Source: Coccinella septempunctata
Lineage: Eukaryota; Arthropoda; Insecta; Coleoptera; Coccinellidae
DNA: 64,000 nucleotides
Assembly: GCF_907165205.1 (NCBI RefSeq)
Contig: NC_058191.1
Span: forward strand, 10,294,501-10,358,500
Direction: 5' to 3'
Shown: one piece after another, positions 10,970 to 22,028 of the stretch
Layout of the letters: each line of letters opens with the position of its first letter
Position numbering within the stretch: position 1 is the first letter of the stretch
The notes under the pieces: model-generated
What the model was told of the DNA's origin: nothing
Seen by the model: the letters and a program-made list of their open reading frames with translations, nothing else
The model's database searches: none
Program-made: the position numbers and the translations under genes

Positions 10970-11165
10970 ACTTCCATACAATAATACCATCTTGACTGAA
11001 AACCGTCTCTAACATGGTTATTTGAAGACACTCATTTACAATTCTTTGGCGTAGTTCGTCCAAATTTCAGGCCGAGTCACAAAAATCTTGGACTTAAGAT
11101 GGCCTCACAAGAAGTCCAGAGGGTTCAGGTCAGGTGTTCCGGCAGGTCAGTCCATATAGGACCTC
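10970..11165 (-). pseudogene. DDE (Tc1/mariner-like) transposase relic, left-arm copy
   Basis: The minus strand has PAGTPDLNPLDFL, GHLKSKIFVTRPEIWTNYAK and ECLQITMLETV, matching the C-terminal end of mariner/Tc-type transposases (PRSPDLTPLDFFLWG...). Stops and frameshifts are present. The identical mirrored copy is at 18396-18591 (+). Confidence 0.6.
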
Positions 11166-11182
11166 TTCTTCGTAGGTAGCAT

Positions 11183-11672
11183 CATGGGCGCCCGCAGGGG
11201 GTGGCCAGGGGGGCCATGCCCCCCCGTGAGATTCTGGTCGCCTTATTGTTTTTCAGCACAACACCTTCAATATTATCCTTTGTTTTGTGAAACTCATTGG
11301 TCAGAGAGATATAAATCTTTGCGAGTTTTCGCTGAAAACTTTGAAACTATATTCAAAAAGAAATTTCAATGAATTCCTCAACAACAAAAAGAGCTGCTCA
11401 GTTATGGGCTGCAATAAATTCTTTCACTTTTGTGGTTTATTTAACGATAGCCAGTAAATATTCAAATATATTGGAATCAATAGCAAATACACTACAAGGT
11501 GTTTTTATCAATTTTGTAGATGTTCAACGTCACATAAATTTAATTATAGATATATGTGGAAAACATCGTTCCGATGATCCATGCTTCACAGAAATTTTTT
11601 CCGAAGCATCATCTATTGCTCAGAGTCTCAATATAGAGATTGGAAAACCACGAATTTGCTGTAGACAAATGT
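11183..11672 (+). mobile_element. Truncated hAT element in the left arm
   Basis: It begins with the hAT end CATGGGCGCCCGCAGGGG preceded by GGTAGCAT (the mirrored target duplication). It then reads CETHWSERYKSLRVFAENFE, and after a frameshift TKRAAQLWAAINSFTFVVYL and GKPRICCRQM, hAT transposase C-terminal sequence. It stops abruptly at 11672 where the inverted-repeat identity ends; the complete version is 16826-18378. Confidence 0.8.
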
Positions 11673-12244
11673 CTACGTGTGACGGCAGGTCACTCCATAG
11701 GACAGGTGCAATAATGAATTGCCATAAAATTATTTGGTAGAACAGTGAACTGCTGATATAAAACTGTAGGTTTCGATATCAAAGATACTGAAATAGTGAT
11801 AAGATTTGTTAAATAAAAGAACAACTTCAAAAAAAAAATCTATTTCAGTGAAAAACACACTGTCTTGCGGGGGAAAGACCGTCAGACGGTCTTTCCCCCG
11901 CTAGACACGCAGCTGACGGTCATTTTTATATTTCCATATATGTAAGAAATATGGAGGTGTTTTCATTCGGGATGATTTTCAAATTTTTTTCCCAAGTTCA
12001 CGCGCTCGACTGACGTATTTTCCACCCTCCGCCGATCGGCTGACTTCACTATTATGTTTCTAATTAACATCAATATTACATATAGAAAATTTCAGCAGGG
12101 ATAAAATCACTTGAAGTTTTGCATTTTTTCCCGAGTTCCGCCGCCTCCCACGCCTGCACCCACCGATGGTATTGAAGCCGACGATCGGTTTCGTCATTTG
12201 CAATGTGACTACAACCTACAGTATTAAATTCAGCCGGGATGAAA
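11673..12244. other. Loop sequence with scrambled arm repeats and three diverged units
   Basis: 11690-11865 repeats words of the arms (GGTGCAATAATGAATTGCCA; GAACTGCTGATATAAAACTG; CTATTTCAGTGAAAAACACAC) in a rearranged order. From about 11955 three diverged units spaced 130-140 bp apart share a TTCAGC.GGGAT.AAAT.CCTTGAA core (near 11957, 12089 and 12229). No coding sequence recognised. Confidence 0.5.
11867..11901. repeat. 35-bp GC-rich perfect hairpin
   Basis: Arms GCGGGGGAAAGACCGT and ACGGTCTTTCCCCCGC (16 bp each) around a 3-base loop, CAG. It is strikingly GC-rich in an AT-rich setting. Function unknown. Confidence 0.8.
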
Positions 12245-13990
12245 TTCCTTGAAAAAAAGAGACCCTGCCTCCTGGACTATAAGCAGAGTCTGCAGATCGG
12301 GTCATTGACGATGCTAAGCTTTTTGAGATGGGCTCTGAGTCTACAATGTCCTGTGAAAGCCGCCATTATAGATCTCCGATTTGTTCTAGAAAATCCTAGC
12401 CAACGACTGGTGTACGGGCTGGGAGGCACTATGCGAGTGACGCAGTCCAGGATGGTTGCGCCAGTACTCCAGGACCTTTAGCCTTATCCAGCTGTTGTTC
12501 CGGTCCCTGATCAAGGAATTGGAAATTCCTATACTAGGTTCCGGACCAATAAGCGTTGATGTTGCGCCTTCTCTGGCTAGAGCATCCGATGCATCGTTGC
12601 CACTGAAGCCAGAATGTCCACGTCCAGGTACCCAAATCAGTTGCAGTCTGTTTGAGGGCCTGTTTCGATATTGCTGGTTTTACTGGCCAGCAATCGAATA
12701 ACAATAGAACTCGAACGACTGGGCCAATAGGCATCGTCTCTGAAATACTGACAGTAATGTTCAGGAATATCGGAACAGACGGTGAACCTACCAATTTGGA
12801 TAGTTTAGATCTGCATTCAAATACCTGTGCCGAGTTGCATTTGTCTGCTGCGAGAGATTTAATTGCAGCTTGACTATCCGTTACGATTTTTATTGACCTA
12901 CTCGCCCAACCAATGTTAAGCAAATGGTTGGCGCATAGATCAATAGCGAAGATTTCTGCCTGAAATGCTGTCGCCGACTTTCCCAGACTGGCACTGAGTT
13001 CGGTCAGCGGTCTACGACTGTAGAGACTCCGGCTCCAGATCCCTAGGGTTCTGGAGCCATCAGTAAACCAGCAAGGTCCTTGTAGATAGAATTCCTTGTG
13101 ACGGAGTCATTCGTCTCTGCTTGGAATCAGAGAACTGAAGGTTCCATCCGTGCTGGTTCTCGTGATTATCTGATCAGTTCTCATGCCCATCACCTCGTCT
13201 GTCTCCAGTTGGACTGAAAGACGATTGGGCAAGAAAATGAGTTTGTCAGGCTCATTTACGGTAAGGTGGTGGAGCCTGTGATTGCTAGTCTTGCCTCTAC
13301 CTGGATAAAAATGTGAAGGGGAGGAAGGTCTAATAGCATCTCCATGGACGCAGTTGGGGTAGAGCGGAATGCCCCCGAAATCATGAGGCATGCCGTTGTC
13401 TGGAGTTTCGAAGATTTGTTTTGGGTTAGGACGCGTTCTGTGCAGGACCACCAGGCGATACAGCCGTAGGTGATCAATGGTCTGATCACCGTGACCAAGG
13501 GCGGATCCAGGATTTTTTTCTGGGGGGGGCACAACGGGCAGACGAACAAAAAAATCAACAGTAACTGTGACAGTAACTTCAAGTTTATTTTAAAGAGTTT
13601 AAGTATGCATAGAAAGATCTGTCCGTCTGGGGGGGGCGTGCCCCCGTGCCCCCCCCCTAAATCCGCCCTTGACCGTGACGTATAGCCAGCGGAGCTGCTT
13701 CGGCGCTATCCCCCAAGTCTTTCCACAAATCCTTTGGCAGGCCCATAGGGAGTGCCTGGCTTTGTGGAAGACTCTTTCCACATGGGAGTTCCAGTGAAGC
13801 TTCTTATCCAGGGTAATGCCTAGATATTCGGATTCCTCTATGAGTTGAATAGTCTTACCATAGAGAATTGGGGGAGAAATTTGGAACTTTCTTCTCCTGG
13901 TAAAGGGAACAATCAAGGTTTTGCAGGGGTTCACGCCTAACTGCCCCCCATCACACCAACCCTGAATTACTGTTAGTGTTTCCTGAAGAG
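12245..13990 (-). mobile_element. R1-clade LINE fragment (RT C-terminus, RNase H)
   Basis: The minus strand from 13990 reads KTLIVPFTRRRKFQ, SEYLGITLDKKLHWNSHVER, QRICGKTWGIAPKQLRWLY, then after the inserted MITE VIRPLITYGCIAWW, EMLLDLPPLHIFIQVEA. Near 12950-12850 an RNase H stretch follows (KSATAFQAEIFAIDLCANHL, IVTDSQAAIKSLAADKCNSA). Several frameshifts make it inactive. A 176-bp hAT MITE splits it at 13496. Confidence 0.85.
13496..13671. mobile_element. hAT-type MITE (176 bp) with perfect 8-bp target duplication
   Basis: Ends CAAGGGCGGATCCAGGATTT and, mirrored, CAAGGGCGGATTTAGGGGGG. It is flanked on both sides by ACCGTGAC (13488-13495 and 13672-13679), which is the broken R1 sequence. Ends and duplication length are those of hAT elements. 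Confidence 0.9.
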
Positions 13991-14002
13991 CAGCTGAGAT
14001 GA

Positions 14003-14516
14003 TTGCATCGTCATTGCCCGTCAGTCACATTCGATAGAAAACTTTCGTTCGGCAAACATGTTGAGATCATTACTACTGGAGTGAAGAAGAATTTGGGTTT
14101 TATTTGTCGAAATCTACGAGTTCTACTACATTTTTCGGACGTGGACCGCATGAAGTCCCTCTATTATTACTTAGTGAGATCTGGCCTGGATTATTCTTGT
14201 GCCGTATGGAACAAACACCATCGATTTACGCTGGGTCGCTTGAGAGGTTTCAAAGGAGATTCTTGAAATATCTTTCCTTTAGACGGGATAAATTTCATCC
14301 ACCTCGGGGTACCCCTGACGGTATATTGCTTCTGAGACATCAGTTTCTCTCTTTGGAGGATCGTCGATTGCTCCACAGTGTAATGTTTTTGTTCAATGTT
14401 CTTCATAATTCCATACACCGTCCCACTATCTTGCAGAGGCTTTATTTTCGTATCCCTAGTCTGTCTGGTCGCGGTCAAAGCTTGTTCTACGGGCTCAGAA
14501 TCGTACTGACCTTTTG
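14003..14516 (+). mobile_element. Jockey/CR1-like LINE fragment (end of RT domain)
   Basis: The plus strand reads VTFDRKLSFGKHVEIITTGV, NLGFICRNLRVLLHFSDVDR, YYYLVRSGLDYSCAVWNKHH and then, in the next frame, FQRRFLKYLSFRRDKFHPPR. This is the thumb region after the RT core of Jockey/CR1-type LINEs. One frameshift near 14250. Confidence 0.75.
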
Positions 14517-16735
14517 AAGTTTTCACCTGTGTCTTGCATCCTCAGAATGTGGCCGCTCCATCTGAGTCGGGCCCTCGTTACTTGAGTCTCAATTGTTGTA
14601 CAACTCGCTCGTTGCAAGACTTCTGCATTCGAAACTTTGTGGCACCATCTGATGTGCATTATCTGTCTTAGATGACGTTGTTGCGTTTGTTCAAGCTGTT
14701 TAATATGTCGCCTGTAGGGCGTCCAGCTTTCGCTTCCGTAAAGAAGCGTTGGGAGGACCACTGCTTTGTAAACAGCTGTCTTGGTCTTCAGATTGAGGTC
14801 GTGATTTTGAAAAACTCTGTCCTTTAGCTTCCAGAATGCCCGCGATGCCGAATTGATACGGTTTTGTATTTCCGTGTCTAGGCTAGCCCTAGTATTATTT
14901 ATGAGGCTTCCCAAGTATTTGAACTGCTCGACCTGTTCTAGAGTTTCATTCTCCAGGCTGATATCTGTTTGAAGGCTTTCTGGCGGACTTACCAGGATTT
15001 TGGTCTTGTCGATATTGAGTCTAAGGCCTAAAGCTTCGTATATATGTTTATAGGTGTCCATCATTATCTGTAGATCCTCTGAGCTGCTAGCGATGAGTGA
15101 ACAGTCGTCTGCATATTGAAGTTCCGTGATGAACTTGGTACGGGTTTTTGCTCTTAGGCGCTTCAGGTTAAACAGGCCTCCATCAAATCTGAATCTTATC
15201 CCAACACCTCTTACGGGCATACTCATGTCTGCAATTATCGATACAGCTATGGCGAAAATATTGAACAGTAAAGGCGCTAATACGCAGCCTTGTTTTATTC
15301 CGGAGTTGGTTGAGAAATGGTCGGTTGTGGAGCCATTATGCTGTATTCTAGCGGTGTTGTTGGTATGAAGGCTTTTACACAATGGTAGGAATTTTTCGGG
15401 TACTCCAAGACGTTCCATGATTTTCCATAGCGCTCTCCGATTCACCGAGTCGAATGCCTTACTTAAATCAAAGAGTTGTTACTTTTTGCTTAAATCGATG
15501 AAGGCTGTATAAATCCTTGATTGTTGTTCACGGGACTTCTCTTGTAGCTGTCGCAGTGTAAAAATTAGGTCCACCGTACCTCGATTTGGTCGAAAGCCGC
15601 ACTGGGATTCAGGTAATAGCTTTTCTAAGAGTGGAACCACGATTAGCCATAATCTTCGAGAGAATTTTACCGGCTATACTAAGCAATGATATGCCCGTGT
15701 AATTGTTGCAATTCGACGTATCGCCTTTGTTCTTATAGAGGTTGATAACTGAAGCGTCTCTGAAGTCTTGTGGCACATCTCCCTGTTTCCAGATCTTGCG
15801 GAATAGTGTTAGGAGACTATTGACAATGTCTTCATCCAAGGCTTTGAATATCTCCGCTGGAATGCCGTCTAGACCAGGTAACTTATCATTTTTCATATTT
15901 TTAATCGCACTTATGATTTCCGACATTGAGATTTCGTCATCAAGCGATGTCATCGGACTATACGCGGGAAGCAGGTCTAAAATGGATAAATCCGAGTCGT
16001 TATTTTGATTCAAGACCTGTGAATAATGCTCCTTCCATCTTTCGAGAATTTTTCTATCATCAGTTAGGATAGCTGCATGAGCATCACTTATAGGAAAGCT
16101 GGCTTTTCTGCTTGGACCGTAAACAGTTTTAATAGTCTTCAAAAAACGCCTGTAGTCATGGTTATCGGCGTAAGCTTGTATTTCCCTTGCTTTTTCTTTC
16201 CACCAGCTATCCTTGATTTTTCTTATTTCTTGACGGACCTCGCGTTTTATGTTTATAAAACTTTTTTGGGCTGCAACATCGCCAGGCTTGTTAATTGCGG
16301 TTTTCATCGCTTTGTGTTTTGCGTCCAAAAGGGGTGCGATATGAGTTTCGCTGTCGGCAAACCAGTCTGGGGATTTTCGGGAGCGTTTTGTGCCCAGTAT
16401 TTCTTTCGCTGTATTTGTAAGAGATGTCTTGAAGCGAAGCCAATGAGTCTCAATGTCGTCGTTATAATCCGGTGGTGTTAGGCTATCTTTGACGGCAGCT
16501 GTGAATCTTTCCTTTGTAGAAGGGTTTTGTAGTTTGGAAATTTCAAGGGCTCTTTTAGATACTTTGGCTTGCGTTGGTATTTTGGGCGCATTGAGATTTT
16601 CATTCTCGAGATTACCAGCCTATGATCAGTCCAGCACTCCAGATCTGCTCTGGGTTTAGTGACCAACACCTCTTTCAGATCTTTTCTTCTCACGATCACA
16701 TAGTCACTACATGGTCATAGTTCCCGAAAGGCTAA
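14515..16735 (-). mobile_element. RTE-type LINE, 5'-truncated, most complete copy
   Basis: Three open stretches in order on the minus strand: end of the endonuclease (16699-16478, DLECWTDHRLVISRMKI), RT palm and fingers (16328-15609, KNDKLPGLDGIPAEIF, DASVINLYKNKGDTSNCNNY), and the RT core plus C-terminus (15445-14495, IKQGCVLAPLLFNIFA, the catalytic ELQYADDC, LGLRLNIDKTKILV, RRHIKQLEQTQQRHLRQIMH). Stops and frameshifts interrupt it at about 16330, 15610 and 15450. Two more copies in this window (8129-8511 with 21042-22020, and 34956-35660) lie on the same strand. Confidence 0.88.
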
Positions 16736-16825
16736 CCGAGCCACATAACGACCCCACTGACCCCAGTTCAAATAATAATAAAAATGAGGGCCTTCTTTTG
16801 ACTTGATTCTCTCGAATATGCTACC

Positions 16826-18378
16826 CATGGGCGCCCACAGAAATTTTTCTCAGGGGGGGCAAAATATCATCTTTGGCTAGTTTTATTGAAAGAAAAATTT
16901 CTCTAACAGTAACTATCGAAAAATTTCTAGAAAGATGGAACAGCTGCATCGAGTTCCATAAAATCTTCAGATTTTCAACAAGAGTAGTTGCTCTTTCAGA
17001 ATATGTATCACATTTCCATCTACGGTTAGTTTTATTGGAAGAAAAATTATTCCAACGGTGATTATCGAAACATTTCCAAGAAGATGGAATAAATTCAATG
17101 ATCGTCAAGAACGAACGGATGCATATCGAGCTCCATAAAATTTTCAGATTTTTAACTTGAGGAAATGCTCTTTCAGAATATGTTTCACATTTTCATCATC
17201 TACGGTTAGTTTTATTCATAGAAAAATTATTCTAACGGTGACTATCGAAAAATTTTCAAAAAGATGGAATCAATTAAATGATCGTCAAGACCGAACAGCT
17301 ACATCGAGCTCCATAAAATCTTCAGATTTTTAACTAGAAGATTTGCTCTTTCAGAATATGCATCACATTTCCATTTACGGTTAGTTTTATCGAAAGAAAA
17401 ATTACTCTTACGGTGACTATCGAAAAATTTCCAAAAAGATGGAATAAATTAAATGATCGTCAAGACCGAACGGATGCATCGAGTTCCATAAAATATTCAG
17501 ATTTTTAACTATAGGAAATGCTCTTTCAGAATATATATCACATTTCCATCTACGGTTATTTTTATTGAGAGAAAAATTACTCTAACGGTGACTATCGAAA
17601 AATTTCCAAAAAGATGGAATCAATTAAATGATCGTCAAGACCGAACGGCTGCATCGAGCTCCATAAAATCTTCAATGTTATACATATGGCCGACCTTAGA
17701 TGCGAAAGATTCAATATCTAGTAATTTGGAATTCTTGGGCAAAATATTGAACAAAGAAACAAGCATTTCATGTTCTTTTGAGAATCTCGTTTCAAGGGCT
17801 GGAATCAGATGATATATGAATATTGGGTGAATATAGATTTTTTGAAGTAATCTTCAGCTGAAGATGCTTCATAATTAATTAGATCTGTACATTTGTCTAC
17901 AGCAAATTCGTGGTTTTCCAATCTCTATATTGAGACTCTGAGCAATAGATGATGCTTCGGAAAAAATTTCTGTGAAGCATGGATCATCGGAACGATGTTT
18001 TCCACATATATCTATAATTAAATTTATGTGACGTTGAACATCTACAAAATTGATAAAAACACCTTGTAGTGTATTTGCTATTGATTCCAATATATTTGAA
18101 TATTTACTGGCTATCGTTAAATAAACCACAAAAGTGAAAGAATTTATTGCAGCCCATAACTGAGCAGCTCTTTTTGTTGTTGAGGAATTCATTGAAATTT
18201 CTTTTTGAATATAGTTTCAAAGTTTTCAGCGAAAACTCGCAAAGATTTATATCTCTCTGACCAATGAGTTTCACAAAACAAAGGATAATATTGAAGGTGT
18301 TGTGCTGAAAAACAATAAGGCGACCAGAATCTCACGGGGGGGCATGGCCCCCCTGGCCACCCCCTGCGGGCGCCCATG
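16826..18378 (-). mobile_element. hAT element (1.55 kb) with 8-bp target duplication, decayed transposase
   Basis: Ends CATGGGCGCCCACAG (left) and, mirrored, CATGGGCGCCCGCAG (right). The duplication ATGCTACC is at 16818-16825 and 18379-18386. On the minus strand a transposase C-terminal half reads CETHWSERYKSLRVFAENFE, frameshift, TKRAAQLWAAINSFTFVVYL, DVQRHINLIIDICGKHRSDD, GKPRICCRQMYRSN, then ERFSKEHEMLVSLFNILPKN and KVGHMYNIEDFMELDAAVRS. This is the ZMYM1/TTF-type hAT family. The N-terminal half is missing. A 175-bp tandem array fills the distal part. Confidence 0.85.
16866..17690. repeat. Tandem array, about 175-180-bp unit, nearly five copies
   Basis: The word TACGGTTAGTTTTATT recurs near 17022, 17202, 17377 and 17552, with a partial first unit at 16874. 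Other shared words are GGTGACTATCGAAAAATTTCC, AATGATCGTCAAGACCGAAC and CTCTTTCAGAATATG. The last unit merges with the transposase-coding end, so the array seems to have grown from the element's own sequence. It lies inside the hAT element and only in the loop, not in the arms. Confidence 0.85.
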
Positions 18379-18395
18379 ATGCTACCTACGAAGAA

Positions 18396-18591
18396 GAGGT
18401 CCTATATGGACTGACCTGCCGGAACACCTGACCTGAACCCTCTGGACTTCTTGTGAGGCCATCTTAAGTCCAAGATTTTTGTGACTCGGCCTGAAATTTG
18501 GACGAACTACGCCAAAGAATTGTAAATGAGTGTCTTCAAATAACCATGTTAGAGACGGTTTTCAGTCAAGATGGTATTATTGTATGGAAGT
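18396..18591 (+). pseudogene. DDE (Tc1/mariner-like) transposase relic, right-arm copy
   Basis: Mirror image of 10970-11165: PAGTPDLNPLDFL then GHLKSKIFVTRPEIWTNYAK. It directly abuts the hAT target duplication, so the hAT inserted next to or into it. Confidence 0.6.
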
Positions 18592-19256
18592 CATGGAGGA
18601 ACAGGAAATGCTAGAATAACCTTCTTACCAGATTTCCAATATATACAAGATTTGCCAGATCCCTAAACATTTCAGCACCTACAAGAATGATACATCATTT
18701 CAACCTGATGCCTGCCTGCTACCTACTCTGTTATCCTATGCTCTCCAAGACAAGAAAATCTTTGTAGGTAAATTGAAAACATTCAAATATCCCACTGAAG
18801 ATGTGAGACAACTGCACTCGATATATTCCTAGTAACCCAATGAACGGGAAATACTAAAACCACCTGCTCACCAGATTTCCAATATATCCAAGATTTGCCA
18901 GTTGGTTTTGAATCTGAGATTGAGTAATTTAACATTGACTTTTAGTCTTATATTCCGGAGTGTGTTTTTCACTGAAATAGATTTTTTAAATGTGTTCTTT
19001 TATTTCACAATGCCTATCACTATTTCAGTATATCTTTGAAATCGAACATTGAAATGAGGGAAAAATTAAGATCAGAGTAACATTTTACTTGGTAAATTTC
19101 AAAACAGACAGTTAAAATCAGTATAAATGAAAGAAACAAAATTTTACTATCCCTATCAGTCCTTCGTATCTAGAGTAAGTATACATCATAGTGTGAAGAG
19201 AATATGCAGAATTAGATTAAAGGAAATCTGGACCTCTTTAAATGATGTGATATTAG

Positions 19257-19483
19257 ATATCGGGAAAAGAAGTCAAATTCCTGGGTCTTCTAAATATTCT
19301 TCATTGAAGTCATCCTAGCTTTCGTTCAGTTTCTGAACTTCTTCAGAAACTAAGAATAAATACATACAATATTTTAATTAATGGACATTGTCCCTGAAGA
19401 AGTCCAGAAACTGAACGAAAGCTAGAATGACTTCAATAAAGAATATTTAGAAGACCCAGTAATTTGACCTCTTTTCCTGATAT
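19257..19483. mobile_element. Fold-back MITE in the right arm
   Basis: Identical mirrored partner of 10078-10304. Confidence 0.8.
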
Positions 19484-20947
19484 GTAATATCACAGAATAT
19501 GGAGAATATTTACGATGTATTATCAAAGTTCTTTTTCGGTTTTATGAATGAAATAAACATTTCGTAAATTCAACCTATAGTTTATATTTAATAATTTCAA
19601 CACAATGAATTAACATACGATATGATTCTCATTGTTTCAATAGGCAATTGTGAAATATTTCTTCTTCGCAAAGCTTATTATATCAGCAGTTCACTGTTTT
19701 ACCAAATAATTTCATGGCTATTCATTAATGCACCTGTCCATTTATTATCCACTTTCAGACAGAGTTTGAGGAGAATCTCTTGTTTGTATAAAATAATAAT
19801 GGCTTGTACTTAGTCTCTCGTAATCTATATTATATATTGGTGTTGGGAAAAACCCATGCAAATTTCAAAACAGACACTTCGAATCAGTGTGAATGAAACT
19901 TATCCATCAAGAAACAAAATGTTACCTATTAGTTCTTCGTATCTAGAGTAAGTATACATCATAGTATGAGGAGAATATTTGGAATGTTTGATAATACATC
20001 TTATTCGGTTTTATGAATCAAATGAACATCTTGAAAATTCAACCTACAGTTTATATTTAATTATTCCAATACAATGACTTGACATATGGTATGATTCTCA
20101 TTGCTGTATTAGGCAATTTTGAAATATTTCTTATCGGCAAAGCTTATATCAGCAGTTCACTGTTTTTCTCAATAATTTTATTGATTTCACAGGTATCTGT
20201 TATTCCATCTGTCCTTTTATTATCCACTTTCTGAAACCATAGTTTGAGGAGAATCTCTTGAATGGCTCGTTTGTAAATTATACTCATTGTTTGTACTTAG
20301 TCTCTTGTAATCTATATTATTTATTCGAGTTAAGAAAAATCAGCATTGAATGTGATAGGTCTTAAAATTTTCTGATTGCCAACTGCCCTATTCGCCTCAA
20401 TCAGTAGAATTTATATGTTAAGATGACATTATAACTAATCGTCATCACATTCTCATTTAATTCGAAAATCTTGGTACATTTGAGAAGTGAGGTTCTCTTG
20501 CCCTACACTCCTCTCTTATAAACAAATACAGAATATTGCAGTATTTTGATCATTCAACACTACCTGAAAACAAAGGTTGCATTTGATTAAACTTAGTACT
20601 ATGAGAGAATGATACAATTTATGGATACCTACTTTTATTATATATAGAAAATATATTCCGTTTGATCAGTGAATGTATCCTAGAGAGCACTTTCAATGCA
20701 TTTCATCATATTATCATTGGTCCTACTTGATTCGTCGAAATGATTATTCAAATTGATTTCATTTTTGAGGAAAGTCGAAAAATTTCCAGATTAAAGGTTA
20801 TGTAAACAATCAACCGTTTTGGTACTGCAGAATTAAATGTCCAAATTCTCTGTCAAATTTCAGAAATGATAAGACAAAGATGAAAGAGTGCCAGTTCCGA
20901 GTCGTTCCGAATCGTTCCGACCAATCTGGCCAATCAGGAGAAAGTGG

Positions 20948-21027
20948 GCGTCATTTTCGGTCGAGTGACTCTTCGATGCAGAGAACTTTCTATTGAATAA
21001 ACTTTCGATCGAAAGACTTTTCGGTAG
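20948..21027. repeat. 16-bp tandem repeats at the right arm end
   Basis: Mirror of 8534-8613. The outermost unit differs in its first bases (CTAC instead of CAAT), exactly where the arm identity stops. Confidence 0.65.
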
Positions 21028-21041
21028 ACCGATCCTTACTC

Positions 21042-22020
21042 GGCTGATATATGTTTGAAGGCTTTTTGGCTGACTTACCAGGATTTTGGTTTTGTCGATA
21101 TTGAGTCTAAGGCCTCAAGCTTCGTACATATGTTTATGGGTGTCCAGCATTATCTGTAGATCCTGTGGGCTGCTAGCGATAAGTGCGCAGTCGTCTGCAT
21201 ATTGAAGTTCCGTGATAAACTTCGAACGAGTTTTTGCTCTGAGGCGCTTCAGGTTAAATGGGCCTCCATTGTATCTGAATTTTATTCCAACACCTCTTAC
21301 AGGCATACTCATGTCAGCAATAATCGAGACAGCTATGGCGAAAATATTGAACAGTAAAGGCGCTAACACGCAGCCTTGTTTTATTCCAGAGTTGGTTGAG
21401 AAATGGTCGGTTGTAGAGCCATTATGCTGTATTCTAGCGGTGTTGTTGGTATGAAGGCTTTTACACACTGCTAAAAAATTTTCGGGTACTCCAAGGCGTC
21501 CCATGATTTTCCATAGCGCCCTCCGATTCACCTAGTCGAAGTGGAAGGCCTTACTTAAATCGATATACATATGCTGTATAGATCCATGATTGATGTTCAC
21601 GGGCCTTCTCTTGCAGCTGTCGCAGTGTGAAAATTAGGTCCACCGTTCCTCGATTTGGTCGAAAGCAGCACTGGGATTCGGGTAAAAACTTTTCTAAGAG
21701 TGGAATCAGACGATTAGCCATTATCTTCGAGATAATTTTGCCGGCCACGCTAAGCAACGATATGCCTCTATAGTTGTTGCAATTTGACGTATCGCCTTTG
21801 TTCTTATAGAGGTTGATAACTAAAGCGTCTCTGAAGTCTTGTGGCACATTTCCTTGTTCCCAGATCTTGCGGAATAGTGCTAGGAGACTATTAACAATGT
21901 TAATAGCTGGAACGCCGTCTAGACCTGGTAACTTATCATTTTTCATATTTTTTATCACACTTACAATTTCCGACATTGAAATTTCGTCATCAAGCGATGT
22001 CATGGGACTATACGCGGGAG
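21042..22020 (-). mobile_element. RTE-type LINE, 5' part of the split copy
   Basis: Minus strand: KNDKLPGLDGVPA, DALVINLYKNKGDTSNCNNY, RGISLLSVAGKIISKIMANR, then RT core with IKQGCVLAPLLFNIFA and the catalytic ELQYADDC. It ends at the duplication GGCTGATA, where the composite element entered. The 3' part is 8129-8511. Stops near 21530. Confidence 0.85.
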
Positions 22021-22028
22021 CAGGAGTA

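Larger units (their letters stand above)
8538..11672 (+). repeat. Left arm of the 3,135-bp inverted repeat
   Basis: It pairs with 17889-21023 on the other strand. Both arms are exactly 3,135 bp and I found no mismatch in the segments compared: both ends and the reading frames at 9748-9939, 10243-10434, 11184-11372 and 11369-11671. The inner end falls inside a hAT element. The sequence contains two diverged tandem units (9237-10480), a fold-back MITE, a DDE-transposase relic and the truncated hAT. Confidence 0.9.
17889..21023 (-). repeat. Right arm of the 3,135-bp inverted repeat
   Basis: Reverse complement of 8538-11672 with the same length and no mismatch in the stretches compared. Contained features are mirrored: hAT part 17889-18378, DDE relic 18396-18591, fold-back MITE 19257-19483, tandem units 19081-20324, 16-bp repeats 20948-21027. 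Confidence 0.9.
8520..21041. mobile_element. 12.5-kb composite fold-back-like element inside an RTE LINE
   Basis: The segment is bounded by the 8-bp repeat GGCTGATA and interrupts an RTE LINE. It consists of two 3,135-bp inverted arms (8538-11672 and 17889-21023) around a 6.2-kb loop filled with R1, Jockey, RTE and hAT pieces. The outermost 18 bp at each end match only about 10/18 as inverted repeats. Just inside are five 16-bp tandem units. Long inverted arms, terminal tandem repeats and an 8-bp duplication recall fold-back elements and the P superfamily (Galileo, FB), but no transposase of that type is visible, so the class is open. Confidence 0.7.

Noticed and set aside
16866..17690. CRISPR-like array
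   Set aside because: Units are 175-180 bp and contiguous without unique spacers, inside a eukaryotic hAT element.
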